The notes under the pieces: model-generated
What the model was told of the DNA's origin: nothing
The model's database searches: none
The model's input: the letters and a program-made list of their open reading frames with translations, nothing else
Part shown: piece after piece, positions 37,425-45,162 of the stretch
How positions within the stretch are numbered: position 1 is the first letter of the stretch
Layout: the number at the start of each line of letters is the position of its first letter
Translations under genes and position numbers: made by a program
From: Halorussus limi
GTDB taxonomy: Archaea > Halobacteriota > Halobacteria > Halobacteriales > Haladaptataceae
Reading direction: 5' to 3'
Length of the DNA: 64,000 bases
NCBI RefSeq assembly: GCF_023238205.1
Contig: NZ_CP096659.1
Coordinates: 310,001 to 374,000, forward strand

Positions 37425-39194
37425 ATGTCCGGCGCGCTCCGCTCTCGACCGGTCGGCACTGTCCGCAGAACCGTCTCCGACCTCGGCCGCGTCCGGGTCG
37501 CGGTCGCGCTAATCGCTCTGTTCGCCGTCGCCGCTCGACTGTTCGCGCTCGGCGCGCGAGTGGCCCATCAGGACGAGGCCCGGGTCGCCTACTGGGCGTA
37601 CCGCTACATGGAGTCGGGCGTCTACTGGTACCGGCCCGTGGTCCACGGCCCGTTCCTGACCATCGTCAACAGCTACGTCTTCGAGGTCCTCGGCGCGTCG
37701 GACTTCACGATGCGACTCGTGCCCGCGCTGGTCGGCGGCCTGCTTCCCCTCGCGGCGCTCCTGTTCCGCCGGCGACTGCGCGACTCCGAGACGGTCGCGC
37801 TGGCGCTCCTGCTGGCGGCGAACCCGCTCTTGCTCTACTTCTCGCGGTTCTACCGCAACGACCTGCTGCTGGCGGGGTTCATGCTGGTCGCGTTCGGCTT
37901 CTTCGTCCGGGCGTACGACGCTCGCCGCCCGGCCTACCTCTACGCGGGAACCGCAGCGTTCGCGCTGGCGCTCACGACCAAGGAGAACGCGCTCGTCTAC
38001 CCGGTCTGCTGGGCCGGGGCCGCGGCCCTGCTCTGGGACCGGCGACTCCTCCGCGAGAGCGCCGAGACGAGCGCGCTCGATGCCGCGACCGGGCGCGTCC
38101 GCCGAACCGCCCGCGAGGTCTGGCGCTGGCGGACTCACTTCGCGCTCGCGGTCGTCGAGTTCTTCGCCGTCGTGGTGTTCTTCTACGCGCCGCGGGGGTC
38201 CGGCGCGGAGGCCTCGCCCACGCTCGGCGCGACCGCTCGCGACCCGACCCTGCTCCCCGCGCTGGTCGGCGAGGCCACGCTCGGGTCGTGGCGGGCGTTC
38301 ACCGGCAAGTGGGTCGGCGGCAACGACCACTCGTACCTCTGGACCGCGAAGGCGCTCTGGCCGGCGCTCGCGGAGGGCGGAGCGGTCGTGCTGGCGTTCG
38401 CCGCGCTCGGATTCGTCGCGGACCGGTACTCCGGCGAGCGTCCCCGCGACGTGGTCGGGTTCGCGTTCTTCTGGGGCGCGGCGAGTCTGGCGGGCTACCC
38501 CGTCATCGTGGACAACCCGTTCCCGTGGGAGGTCATCCACGTCGTCGTCCCGCTGGCGGTTCCGGCCGCCGTCGGTCTCGCGCTGGTCGGCCGCCTCGGC
38601 GCCGCCAGCGTGGCGGACGGCGACGCGATTTCGGCGACCGCGGCCGCGCTGGTCCTGCTGGTCGTCGTCGGACAGGTCGGCGCGACAGCGGTCGCCACCT
38701 CGTACCGCCACCCCCAGAGCGACGGCAACGAGTTCGTCCAGTACGCACAGTCGTCGAGCGAGATGAAACCGCTCCTCCACGAGGTCCGGGCAGTCTCGCA
38801 GTCGAACCGCGGCGTCGACGTGCTGTACTACGGCGAGACCTTCGACGCGGCGGACGAAGAGGCGCTGTTGACTCCGAACCAACCCGCACACGGCGGCTGG
38901 TTCGACCGCCTCCCCTTCGCGTGGTATCTGGAGAGTTTCGGCGCGACGGTCGACAGCACGACCCGACCGGAAATCGTGGCCGAGGACCCGCCGCCGGTCG
39001 TCGTCGCCCTCGGTGAGGTCGAGACCTGCGACGAGTCGTACGCCAACGCCAGCGATATCGACCGCCACCTGCGCGACTACGAGCGCCACGAGGTCCACCG
39101 CTTCCTCCACGACAGCGGCTGTCACGAGAGTAGCATGGTCGTCTACGTGGACGAGAACGCGACCGGGACGGCCGGACGCGACACGGCGGAGTAG
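37425..39194 (+). CDS. Agl23-like GT-C-fold membrane protein (flippase-associated)
   Basis: Polytopic membrane protein of 589 aa resembling the TIGR03663 family, called flippase-activity-associated protein Agl23. The first external loop carries the acidic motif VAHQDEARVAYWAY characteristic of GT-C glycosyltransferases, followed by YWYRPVVHGPFL. Later features are LYFSRFYRNDLLLAGFM and LTTKENALVYP. About ten helices are followed by a soluble C-terminal domain (from about 440). It may take part in lipid-linked sugar handling for N-glycosylation. It follows the lipoprotein gene after two bases. Confidence 0.82.
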   Translation: MSGALRSRPVGTVRRTVSDLGRVRVAVALIALFAVAARLFALGARVAHQDEARVAYWAYRYMESGVYWYRPVVHGPFLTIVNSYVFEVLGASDFTMRLVPALVGGLLPLAALLFRRRLRDSETVALALLLAANPLLLYFSRFYRNDLLLAGFMLVAFGFFVRAYDARRPAYLYAGTAAFALALTTKENALVYPVCWAGAAALLWDRRLLRESAETSALDAATGRVRRTAREVWRWRTHFALAVVEFFAVVVFFYAPRGSGAEASPTLGATARDPTLLPALVGEATLGSWRAFTGKWVGGNDHSYLWTAKALWPALAEGGAVVLAFAALGFVADRYSGERPRDVVGFAFFWGAASLAGYPVIVDNPFPWEVIHVVVPLAVPAAVGLALVGRLGAASVADGDAISATAAALVLLVVVGQVGATAVATSYRHPQSDGNEFVQYAQSSSEMKPLLHEVRAVSQSNRGVDVLYYGETFDAADEEALLTPNQPAHGGWFDRLPFAWYLESFGATVDSTTRPEIVAEDPPPVVVALGEVETCDESYANASDIDRHLRDYERHEVHRFLHDSGCHESSMVVYVDENATGTAGRDTAE

Positions 39195-39224
39195 CGGGGT
39201 CCGGTCGAACCGCGACGGCCGTCT

Positions 39225-39932
39225 CTACGCGGTCGCCTTCCTGAACTCCGTCAGGCCGACGACGCCGCCGTCGAACTCCGCCGGGGGCGCCTCGGTCGCG
39301 GCCCAGTGGACGAGGTCCGCGGCGTCCTCGGGGTCCCGGCCCTGCCCGCCGGTCAGGTCGGTCGCGACCACGCCGGGGTCCACGACGCCGACCGTGTGGT
39401 CGAGTTCGGCCGCGAACTGCCGGACGACCGCCTCGGCCGCCGCCTTCGAGACCGCGTACGCGCCGTACCCCGGTTTCGCCTCGCGGGCGACGTTCCCGGA
39501 GGGGACCAGTACCCGCGCGTCGTCGGCGAGGTGCGGCAGGGCCTCCTTGACCGCGGCGAAGACCCCACGGGCGTTGGTCCGGAACGAGTCGTCGAACGCC
39601 GAGTAGGCGTCGTCGGCCAGCGGCGACTCGCCGGGCGTGCCGTGGAAGACCCCGGCGCTGGCGACCACCACGTCGATGCCGCCGTCGCTCCCGCGGGCCG
39701 CGGTCTCCATCAGTCGCTCCACGTCGAACTCGTCGCGCACGTCGGCGCGCATCGCCTCGACCTCGCCCCCGTCGTCGCCGCTCGCCGCCTCGATGTCGGC
39801 GACGACGCGGTCGAGTCCGTCCTGTTCCCGCGCGCAGACGACGACTCGCGCGCCCTCGGCGGCGAACCGCCGCGCGACCGCCGCGCCGATGCCTCGACTC
39901 GCGCCCGTCACGACCGCAGTCTGTCCGTCCAT
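39225..39932 (-). CDS. short-chain dehydrogenase/reductase
   Basis: Rossmann-fold oxidoreductase of 235 aa. Cofactor motif TGASRGIGAAVARRF, the active-site serine in VPSGNVA and the catalytic YGAYAVSKAA (Tyr and Lys) are present, along with VVASAGVF and FRTNARGVFA. The residue pattern after the second strand (VCAREQDGLD, with Arg) hints at NADP preference. Substrate unknown. Convergent with the Agl23-like gene. Confidence 0.88.
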   Translation of the reverse strand: MDGQTAVVTGASRGIGAAVARRFAAEGARVVVCAREQDGLDRVVADIEAASGDDGGEVEAMRADVRDEFDVERLMETAARGSDGGIDVVVASAGVFHGTPGESPLADDAYSAFDDSFRTNARGVFAAVKEALPHLADDARVLVPSGNVAREAKPGYGAYAVSKAAAEAVVRQFAAELDHTVGVVDPGVVATDLTGGQGRDPEDAADLVHWAATEAPPAEFDGGVVGLTEFRKATA

Positions 39933-40034
39933 ACGTCACGGACGGACTCCGAGGCCAAACCGGTTTCTGCATCGGGCGACCTCCGTGTAGGCCACTCCGC
40001 CACAGTTACGTCGCCGGAGTCGCCACGGTCGGCC

Positions 40035-40634
40035 GTGTTCAGAATCGGCCACTACGGCGTCTCGCTCGCGCTGTACGCTCCCCTCGGCGGCCTGCTCCTC
40101 GCCGGCGGCCACCCGACCGCGGCCGTGGCGGGCGGCGCGGCGGTCTGCTGGCTGGCGATGCTCCCCGACGTGGACCACCGGATACCGGGCGTCTCCCACC
40201 GCGGACCGACCCACACGCTGGCGTTCGCCGCGCTGGTCGGGGGCGCGACGTGGACCGCCGCGAGCGCGGGCGCGTCGGCGACCGGTCTCGGCGGTCTCTC
40301 TGCCGGCCCGGCGCCGCTCCCGGCGTTCGCGGGCGGTATCGCGGCCTTCGCGGTCCTCGCGCACCTCGTCGGCGACCTGCTGACGCCGATGGGCGTGGCC
40401 CTGCTGTGGCCCGTCTCGGGCCGTCGCTACTCGCTGTCGGTGACCCCCGCCGACAGCACGACGTGGAACTACGGCCTGTTCGCGCTCGGGGTGTTCGCCA
40501 CCGCCGCGGCGGCGTATCTCGGAAGCGTAGTTGCGACCGGCGGGCCCCTCCCGTCGGCGACCGGCGCGGCGACCCTGCCGACGGTCGGCGGGGCGACAAC
40601 CCTTTTCAGCGTCGGCGGCCTGCTACCGGTGTGA
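40035..40634 (+). CDS. YdjM/DUF457-family membrane-bound metal-dependent hydrolase-like protein
   Basis: Membrane protein of 199 aa starting at GTG. It carries the family histidine-aspartate features: an N-terminal RIGHYGVSLA, LAMLPDVDHRIPGVSHRGPTHTL and HLVGDLLTPMGVALLWP. These resemble the LexA-binding, inner-membrane YdjM family that is predicted to be a metal-dependent hydrolase. About five helices. The TGA overlaps the GTG of the next gene by four bases. Function unproven. Confidence 0.8.
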   Translation: MFRIGHYGVSLALYAPLGGLLLAGGHPTAAVAGGAAVCWLAMLPDVDHRIPGVSHRGPTHTLAFAALVGGATWTAASAGASATGLGGLSAGPAPLPAFAGGIAAFAVLAHLVGDLLTPMGVALLWPVSGRRYSLSVTPADSTTWNYGLFALGVFATAAAAYLGSVVATGGPLPSATGAATLPTVGGATTLFSVGGLLPV

Positions 40635-41191
40635 CTCCGGACTCCGACGATGCACCCCGCAGCGCCCTCCCCGAGCGCGGTTCGTCGCTGGCCGACGACG
40701 CCCTCCTCGCGCCGTTCCGCGACGCCGACGACCCGGTGTTGACGACCGAGGAAGTCGGCGGGTCGGTTCCCTACCGCCGGGCGAGGACCCGCGAGGCCCT
40801 CGACAGACTCGCCACCGAGGGCGTCCTCGAACGCAAGTCGGTCGACGGCGAGTCGGTCTGGTGGCTACCCGGCCACACCGCGACCGAGGCGCGCGACGGG
40901 CCGATGCCCGGCACGACCAACGAGTACGAGGGCGGTCTCCCACAGCAACTCGAGAACGACATCTCGACGCTCTCGGCCCCGGACGAGCGCGAGCGCGCGG
41001 CGGTCTACGCCGCCTGCTACTACCTGTCGGAGGACGGTCCCGCGACGGGCGACCGACTCCGGACCGCGGTGTACCCCGACTATCCCGCGGGCCACGACGA
41101 CGCCGACGAGTGGTGGACGTCCTGCGTTCGGCCCTCGCTGGCGGCGCTGTCGGACGTGGAACGGACGGACGACGGGTGGCGACTCGACTGA
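40631..41191 (+). CDS. winged-helix DNA-binding protein
   Basis: Protein of 186 aa starting at a GTG inside the stop of the YdjM-like gene. The N-terminal half has an HTH pattern: PVLTTEEVGGSVPYRRARTRE and ALDRLATEGVLERKSVDGESVWWLPG (helix plus wing). The C-terminal half (90-186) is a second, helical domain of unknown type (ERAAVYAACYYLSEDGPATGD, WTSCVRPSLAAL). It may be a regulator coupled to the membrane protein; no ligand can be named. Confidence 0.75.
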   Translation: MTPDSDDAPRSALPERGSSLADDALLAPFRDADDPVLTTEEVGGSVPYRRARTREALDRLATEGVLERKSVDGESVWWLPGHTATEARDGPMPGTTNEYEGGLPQQLENDISTLSAPDERERAAVYAACYYLSEDGPATGDRLRTAVYPDYPAGHDDADEWWTSCVRPSLAALSDVERTDDGWRLD

Positions 41192-41200
41192 CGCGCGACC

Positions 41201-41623
41201 TCAGAACTCCGAGAGGGTGGCGCTCTCGGCGGCGCGGCGGAGCGGCCGGTACTCGTCCTCGGCGGCGGCGCTGAGATGGCGGTACAGCCGCTCGGGGTGG
41301 CCGAGCGGTCGTACAGTCCCGTCTTCGGGGTCGTACTCGGCGACGTTCGCCGCGACGAGTTTCGGGAGGTGGACGTGGTGGAGCGACGCGGCGACGCGCT
41401 CGACGTCGGCGTCCTCGCCCTCGCAGGAGGCCACCGCCTCGGCGAGGTCCGAGAGCGCGACCGGCCCGCCACGGCGGTGGAGGACGTAGAGCGCGCGACG
41501 GCGTCGCTCGGCCACGAGGACCTCGAAAATCGCGTCGAGCGAGTCGTCCACCGAGCCGAGACCGTTCCCGTCGGCGTCGTCTGCAGTCCGTCCCTCGGTC
41601 GAGTCGCTCGGTGACTGACTCAT
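41201..41623 (-). CDS. winged-helix protein of the DUF7344 type
   Basis: Regulator-like protein of 140 aa from the ATG at 41623 (an upstream in-frame ATG at 41644 is possible). The pattern IFEVLVAERRRRALYVLHRRG, then VALSDLAEAVASCEGED, then LHHVHLPKLVAANVAEYDPEDGTVRP is the typical haloarchaeal DUF7344 winged helix. A six-base-arm inverted repeat (41626-41644) sits at its start, and TATA-like sequence GTAGTTTTATTT is just upstream of that. Convergent with the 40631 gene. Confidence 0.8.
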   Translation of the reverse strand: MSQSPSDSTEGRTADDADGNGLGSVDDSLDAIFEVLVAERRRRALYVLHRRGGPVALSDLAEAVASCEGEDADVERVAASLHHVHLPKLVAANVAEYDPEDGTVRPLGHPERLYRHLSAAAEDEYRPLRRAAESATLSEF

Positions 41624-41625
41624 GA

Positions 41626-41644
41626 GTGAGATAGTTGTTCTCAC
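41626..41644. promoter_or_regulatory. inverted repeat at start of DUF7344 gene, candidate operator
   Basis: gtgaga and tctcac, perfect inverse copies with seven bases between them, span the likely transcript start of the gene to the left. A winged-helix protein binding its own start is common; not proven here. Confidence 0.4.
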
Positions 41645-41847
41645 ACAGGGGAAATAAAACTACGCGAATCTCTAGAACCTGTTATATAAGAAATCAAATG
41701 GTTGTTCACGCCCTATCGCGGCCTCGGCCGGTCGGAAACGGAACTCACGAATCGACTGCGAACACCGCGAAATTGGCCTGAAAACCGCGGAATCGATAGC
41801 CGACCGGGGTCTCGCCGACCGTGGCTACCGGAACAACGCCGACCGAC

Positions 41848-41994
41848 TCACCAGTCTCGGTAGGTGAGTTCGTCGGCCTTGTTGGTGACCGCCTGCATCA
41901 TGCATCCCCGGCACACCCAGACGTCGCCGCCGGTGCGCGAGACCAACCGAGTACCCCCCGGTTTCTGGCGTTCACAGATGTCACAGACGCGCAT
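41848..41994 (-). CDS. small CxxC...CxxC zinc-binding protein
   Basis: A 48-residue protein with two CxxC pairs, MRVCDICERQKPGGTR and WVCRGCMMQAV, making a four-cysteine zinc ribbon. The spacing of 27 residues between pairs and the length fit the many short zinc proteins of haloarchaea. Longer in-frame extensions upstream are low-complexity and not likely to be coding. Function unknown. Confidence 0.7.
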   Translation of the reverse strand: MRVCDICERQKPGGTRLVSRTGGDVWVCRGCMMQAVTNKADELTYRDW

Positions 41995-42187
41995 ACAAGA
42001 GGTTCGCCGCCCTGATGTTTCAATCTCTCGGGCGTTCGCTCGCGCTCGGCCGGTCGAACGCCGCTTCGGTCGTCGGGCGCTCGGTCCGGCGGCGTCGTCG
42101 CCCGGCGGCGGACTTTTAGTCTCGTCGGCCGACGTTCCCCGTAATGGTCGAAGCGGAGCGCCCGACACGGACTACGAGGACGGAGCG

Positions 42188-43132
42188 ATGTTGAGCGAGT
42201 GGTTCGTCCGCCTGGTCGGTACCGACCCCGTGATACAGGGACTCGCCGGCGGCGTCTTCATCGCGTCGCTGAACACCCTCGGGGCCGCGCTGGTCGTCGT
42301 CTGGCCCGACCCCTCCGACCGCGCCCTCGACGGTGCGCTCGGCTTCGCCGCGGGCGTGATGCTCTCGGCGAGCTTTACGAGTCTCATCCTGCCCGGCATC
42401 GAAATCGGCGGCATCGGTCCCGTGCTGGTCGGATTCGCGCTCGGGGTCCTCCTGCTCGACCGGGCCGACCAGTGGGTGCCCCACATCCACGTCGTCGTCA
42501 CCGGTCGGAGACGGGACTACTCGGACGGAGGACCGACGAGCGACGAGCGACCGGACGAGGCGAACGCGGCAGGTGAAGCGGGCGACGAACTGGCCGACGA
42601 AGCGAAGGCGAGCGCGACGGACCCGGCCCCCAGAATCGAGGAGGACACCGCGACCGGCCGGGAGCGACTCGACCCCGACGACGCCCGGACCGCCTCGGTC
42701 CTGCTGTTCATCGTCGCCATCACGCTCCACAACATGCCGGAGGGGCTGGCGGTCGGCGTCGGCTTCGGGTCGGGCGAGGTCGGCGACGCACTCGCGCTGA
42801 TGCTCGCCATCGGCATCCAGAACGTGCCGGAGGGGCTGGCGGTGGCGGTCGCGGCCGCCAACGCCGGGTTCGGGTCGCTGTTCTACGCGACCGTCGCGGG
42901 CGTCCGGGCGGGTCTCGTGGAGATTCCGCTCGCGGTAATCGGTGCGCTCGCGGTCGGCGTCGCCGGGTCGATACTCCCCTACGCGATGGGGTTCGCTGCG
43001 GGCGCGATGCTGTTCGTCATCAGCGACGAAATCGTGCCCGAGACCCACGCCCGCGGCCACGAGCGCGTGGCGACCCTCGGAACGATGTTCGGCGTCGCGG
43101 TGATGCTGTACCTCGACATCGTGTTGGGGTAG
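42188..43132 (+). CDS. ZIP-family metal transporter
   Basis: Membrane transporter of 314 aa with about eight helices. The metal-site motifs are intact: LHNMPEGLAVGVGF in TM4 and IQNVPEGLAVAVA in TM5. A long hydrophilic, acidic loop of about 75 residues between TM3 and TM4 (SDERPDEANAAGEAGDE) is unusual in haloarchaeal length and has only the HIH motif nearby (WVPHIHVVV). It probably imports divalent metals such as Zn or Fe. Compare the degenerate ZIP-like protein at 35803-36633. Confidence 0.9.
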   Translation: MLSEWFVRLVGTDPVIQGLAGGVFIASLNTLGAALVVVWPDPSDRALDGALGFAAGVMLSASFTSLILPGIEIGGIGPVLVGFALGVLLLDRADQWVPHIHVVVTGRRRDYSDGGPTSDERPDEANAAGEAGDELADEAKASATDPAPRIEEDTATGRERLDPDDARTASVLLFIVAITLHNMPEGLAVGVGFGSGEVGDALALMLAIGIQNVPEGLAVAVAAANAGFGSLFYATVAGVRAGLVEIPLAVIGALAVGVAGSILPYAMGFAAGAMLFVISDEIVPETHARGHERVATLGTMFGVAVMLYLDIVLG

Positions 43133-43175
43133 TCCACCGACAGACTCAGGACGCGCCACCGTTTCGGTTCGACGC

Positions 43176-43646
43176 GTGACCGAGCCTCGAATTCGTAGAG
43201 CGACCCCCGAGGACGCCGAGCGACTCGCAGCGGTCTATCGGAGCGCGTACGCCGAGAACCGCCGACTCGGCTTTCCGGCCAAGGCGGAGTCCGCGACCGC
43301 CGAGGAGGTCGCGGAGTGGATGCGGGAGAGTCGGGTCTTCGTCGCCGAAGTCGGAACTGAACTCGTCGGCGGGGTCAGGGTCGAAGCCACCGACCCCGAC
43401 CGGACGAAACTCAGTCGTCTGGGCGTCCGCGAGGACTGGAAGGGCGAGGGCGTCGGCCGAAAACTGCTAGACTGCGCGGAGCGAGCGGTCCGCGACGGCG
43501 ACCGGGAGACCGTGTGGCTCACGACGCCCGACGGACATCCGTACCTCGCCGACCTGTACCGCAGTCGCGGCTACGAGAAGACCGGCGAGTACCCGCTTTC
43601 GTACCGCGAGTACGACGAAATCGTCATGGAGAAACGAGTCGAATAG
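43176..43646 (+). CDS. GNAT-family N-acetyltransferase
   Basis: Protein of 156 aa starting at GTG. The acetyl-CoA loop reads VREDWKGEGVGRKLLDCAER (Q/R-x-x-G-x-G/A pattern) following LSRLGV. N-terminal IRRATPEDAERLAAVYRSAY and the C-terminal YRSRGYEKTGEYPL are typical of the family. It probably acetylates an amine on a small molecule or protein; substrate unknown. Lies 43 bases after the ZIP gene in the same direction. Confidence 0.87.
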   Translation: MTEPRIRRATPEDAERLAAVYRSAYAENRRLGFPAKAESATAEEVAEWMRESRVFVAEVGTELVGGVRVEATDPDRTKLSRLGVREDWKGEGVGRKLLDCAERAVRDGDRETVWLTTPDGHPYLADLYRSRGYEKTGEYPLSYREYDEIVMEKRVE

Positions 43647-43746
43647 TTCGAGTCCGCCGACCGAGACCGCGAAATCGGAACCGTTCAAAGCGTTCACGGC
43701 ACGTCTGCCCGCGTCCCCGGCAGTAAATCGAGTTGAACAGAATAGA

Positions 43747-43757
43747 ATACTTATACT
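43747..43757 (+). promoter_or_regulatory. TATA box before mini-ORF
   Basis: atacttatact is centred 27 bases before an ATG at 43780, the spacing expected for a leaderless start. The main gene's ATG (43821) is 41 bases further on. Confidence 0.65.
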
Positions 43758-43779
43758 TTCTCGCCCGGTCAGGGTCCGT

Positions 43780-43824
43780 ATGAACTGTGCGACGGTCACG
43801 TTCTGTGAGACGAGTCACGCATGA
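43780..43824 (+). CDS. leaderless 14-codon mini-ORF overlapping the repeat gene
   Basis: Reads MNCATVTFCETSHA then TGA. Its ATG lies where the TATA box at 43747-43757 predicts the transcript to start, and its TGA overlaps the ATG of the 134-aa gene as ATGA. It may load ribosomes that reinitiate on the main gene, or act as a regulatory peptide; the two cysteines are of note. Evidence is positional only. Confidence 0.45.
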   Translation: MNCATVTFCETSHA

Positions 43825-44225
43825 CGAACGAGGAGACGGCCGTCACGAGCGACGAGACGGTCACGGTCGCGGGGCGTCTCGTTCGACCGACGCGAGTCGA
43901 GGGCACGGTCCTCGACGTGGACTGGGGGTATCCTTCGTCCATCGTCGTGACCGTCGAGAGCGACGGTGAGCGGTACTACGAGACGTACGAACTCGCGGCC
44001 GTCGAGAGCGACGGTGAGCGGTACTACGAGACGTACGAACTCGCGGCCGTCGAGAGCGACGGTGAGCGGTACTACGAGACGTACGAACTCGCGGCCGTCG
44101 AGCGCGACGAGTTGGACGCGACGGCCGAGAGCGCGGCCGACGGCGAGTGCGTGACGTTCCCCGACGACCCGCCGACGGACGCCGAGGGGCTTCCGACGGA
44201 GATCGTCGCGCCCGAGCGTCCGTAG
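43821..44225 (+). CDS. protein with three identical 16-residue repeats
   Basis: Hypothetical protein of 134 aa. After a 40-residue beta-rich start (TVTVAGRLVRPTRVEGTVLD and WGYPSSIVVT), the unit VESDGERYYETYELAA occurs three times in tandem, encoded by three identical 48-base repeats. A fourth copy begins as VER and diverges. The C-terminus is Pro/Asp/Glu-rich. Without the extra copies the protein would be about 102 aa, a plausible ancestral size for a small beta-domain. No family recognised. Its ATG overlaps the stop of a 14-codon mini-ORF. Confidence 0.75.
   Translation: MTNEETAVTSDETVTVAGRLVRPTRVEGTVLDVDWGYPSSIVVTVESDGERYYETYELAAVESDGERYYETYELAAVESDGERYYETYELAAVERDELDATAESAADGECVTFPDDPPTDAEGLPTEIVAPERP
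43953..44096 (+). repeat. three perfect 48-bp tandem repeats
   Basis: Units at 43953-44000, 44001-44048 and 44049-44096 are identical base for base, including third codon positions. They are in frame within the 43821 gene and encode 16 residues each. The identity suggests recent expansion by slippage or unequal crossover. Confidence 0.95.
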
Positions 44226-44284
44226 CCGGGCAATTCCGCCCGGAACCGCGCAACCCCTAACCCTGCCGAGACCCAAGTGAGGGT

Positions 44285-44704
44285 ATGAGTGAACACGAGG
44301 AGCGAGAGACCCGCGAGGACCTGCCCGAGGACGACGCGGAGTGGCGCGAGCGCCTGAGCGACGAGGAGTACCGCGTCCTCCGAGAGGCCGGGACCGAGCG
44401 CCCCTTCTCGGGCGAACACGTCGACCGGAAAGACGACGGCACCTACGCCTGCGCGGGGTGTGGCGCGGAACTGTTCGACGCCGAGACGAAGTACGACTCG
44501 GGGTGCGGGTGGCCGAGTTTCTACGACGCGGACGACGACCGCATCGAGACCCGACGGGACACCAGCAAGGGGATGGACCGAATCGAGGTGCTGTGCGCGA
44601 ACTGCGGCGGCCACCTCGGCCACGTCTTCGAGGACGGCCCGGAACCGACCGGCAAGCGCTACTGCATCAACTCGGTCGCGCTGGACTTCGACGAAGACGA
44701 GTAA
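44285..44704 (+). CDS. msrB: peptide methionine-R-sulfoxide reductase
   Basis: Cytoplasmic repair enzyme of 139 aa that reduces methionine-R-sulfoxide in proteins. Zinc-site cysteines are in [10 protein letters not shown] and [13 protein letters not shown]. The conserved CGWPSFYD and the catalytic cysteine in [12 protein letters not shown] are intact. Length and start ([16 protein letters not shown] region) are usual. No msrA is present in the window. Single gene following the repeat gene by 59 bases. Confidence 0.95.
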   Translation: MSEHEERETREDLPEDDAEWRERLSDEEYRVLREAGTERPFSGEHVDRKDDGTYACAGCGAELFDAETKYDSGCGWPSFYDADDDRIETRRDTSKGMDRIEVLCANCGGHLGHVFEDGPEPTGKRYCINSVALDFDEDE

Positions 44705-44761
44705 CTACTCGGAGCGCGACGCGAGCGCTCGCGGTCCGGCGTTCCGCTGGCCGGGGCGCGG

Positions 44762-44998
44762 TCACACCCGGAGTCGAACCGTGTTCTCCGTGATGTCCGA
44801 AACGTACTGGTCGCGGAGGTGATGCACGTCCTGTTCGACCGGTCCCTCCCAGCCGAGTTGGTCCACCGTCTCGTTCGTGTCGTCGGTGGTGACGCTCACG
44901 TACATGTCACCGTTGCGGACGTCGTCTACCGTGCCGATTTCGACGCCGCTCTGCGTGACGACCCGCTTTCCGATGTGGTCGTCCGAGTAGTCGGCCAT
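44762..44998 (-). CDS. PRC-barrel/DUF2171-like small protein
   Basis: Protein of 78 aa. The strand pattern IGKRVVTQSGVEIGTVDDV followed by MYVSVTTDD and the C-terminal HHLRDQYVSDITENTVRLRV is that of a PRC-barrel-type domain as found in haloarchaeal DUF2171-like proteins. Such barrels bind other proteins or RNA; the partner is unknown. It is convergent with the msrB gene. Confidence 0.78.
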   Translation of the reverse strand: MADYSDDHIGKRVVTQSGVEIGTVDDVRNGDMYVSVTTDDTNETVDQLGWEGPVEQDVHHLRDQYVSDITENTVRLRV

Positions 44999-45162
44999 GC
45001 CTGCCGTTCGCTTTCCGGTCGGGAATGCGTTCGGGCCGCGTCGGTCCGGCCGCGGCCTCACTGCGACGTGGCGAGTCCGGCCTCTGGTCGGTGGGCATCC
45101 GGTTCCGTGCGTCCCCGAGTCACACTTATCATGTCACAGCGACTATTTCGAGACGAGAACCG

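Noticed and set aside
43953-44096. 48-bp repeats considered as a CRISPR or integration site
   Set aside because: Copies are directly contiguous with no spacers and translate in frame.
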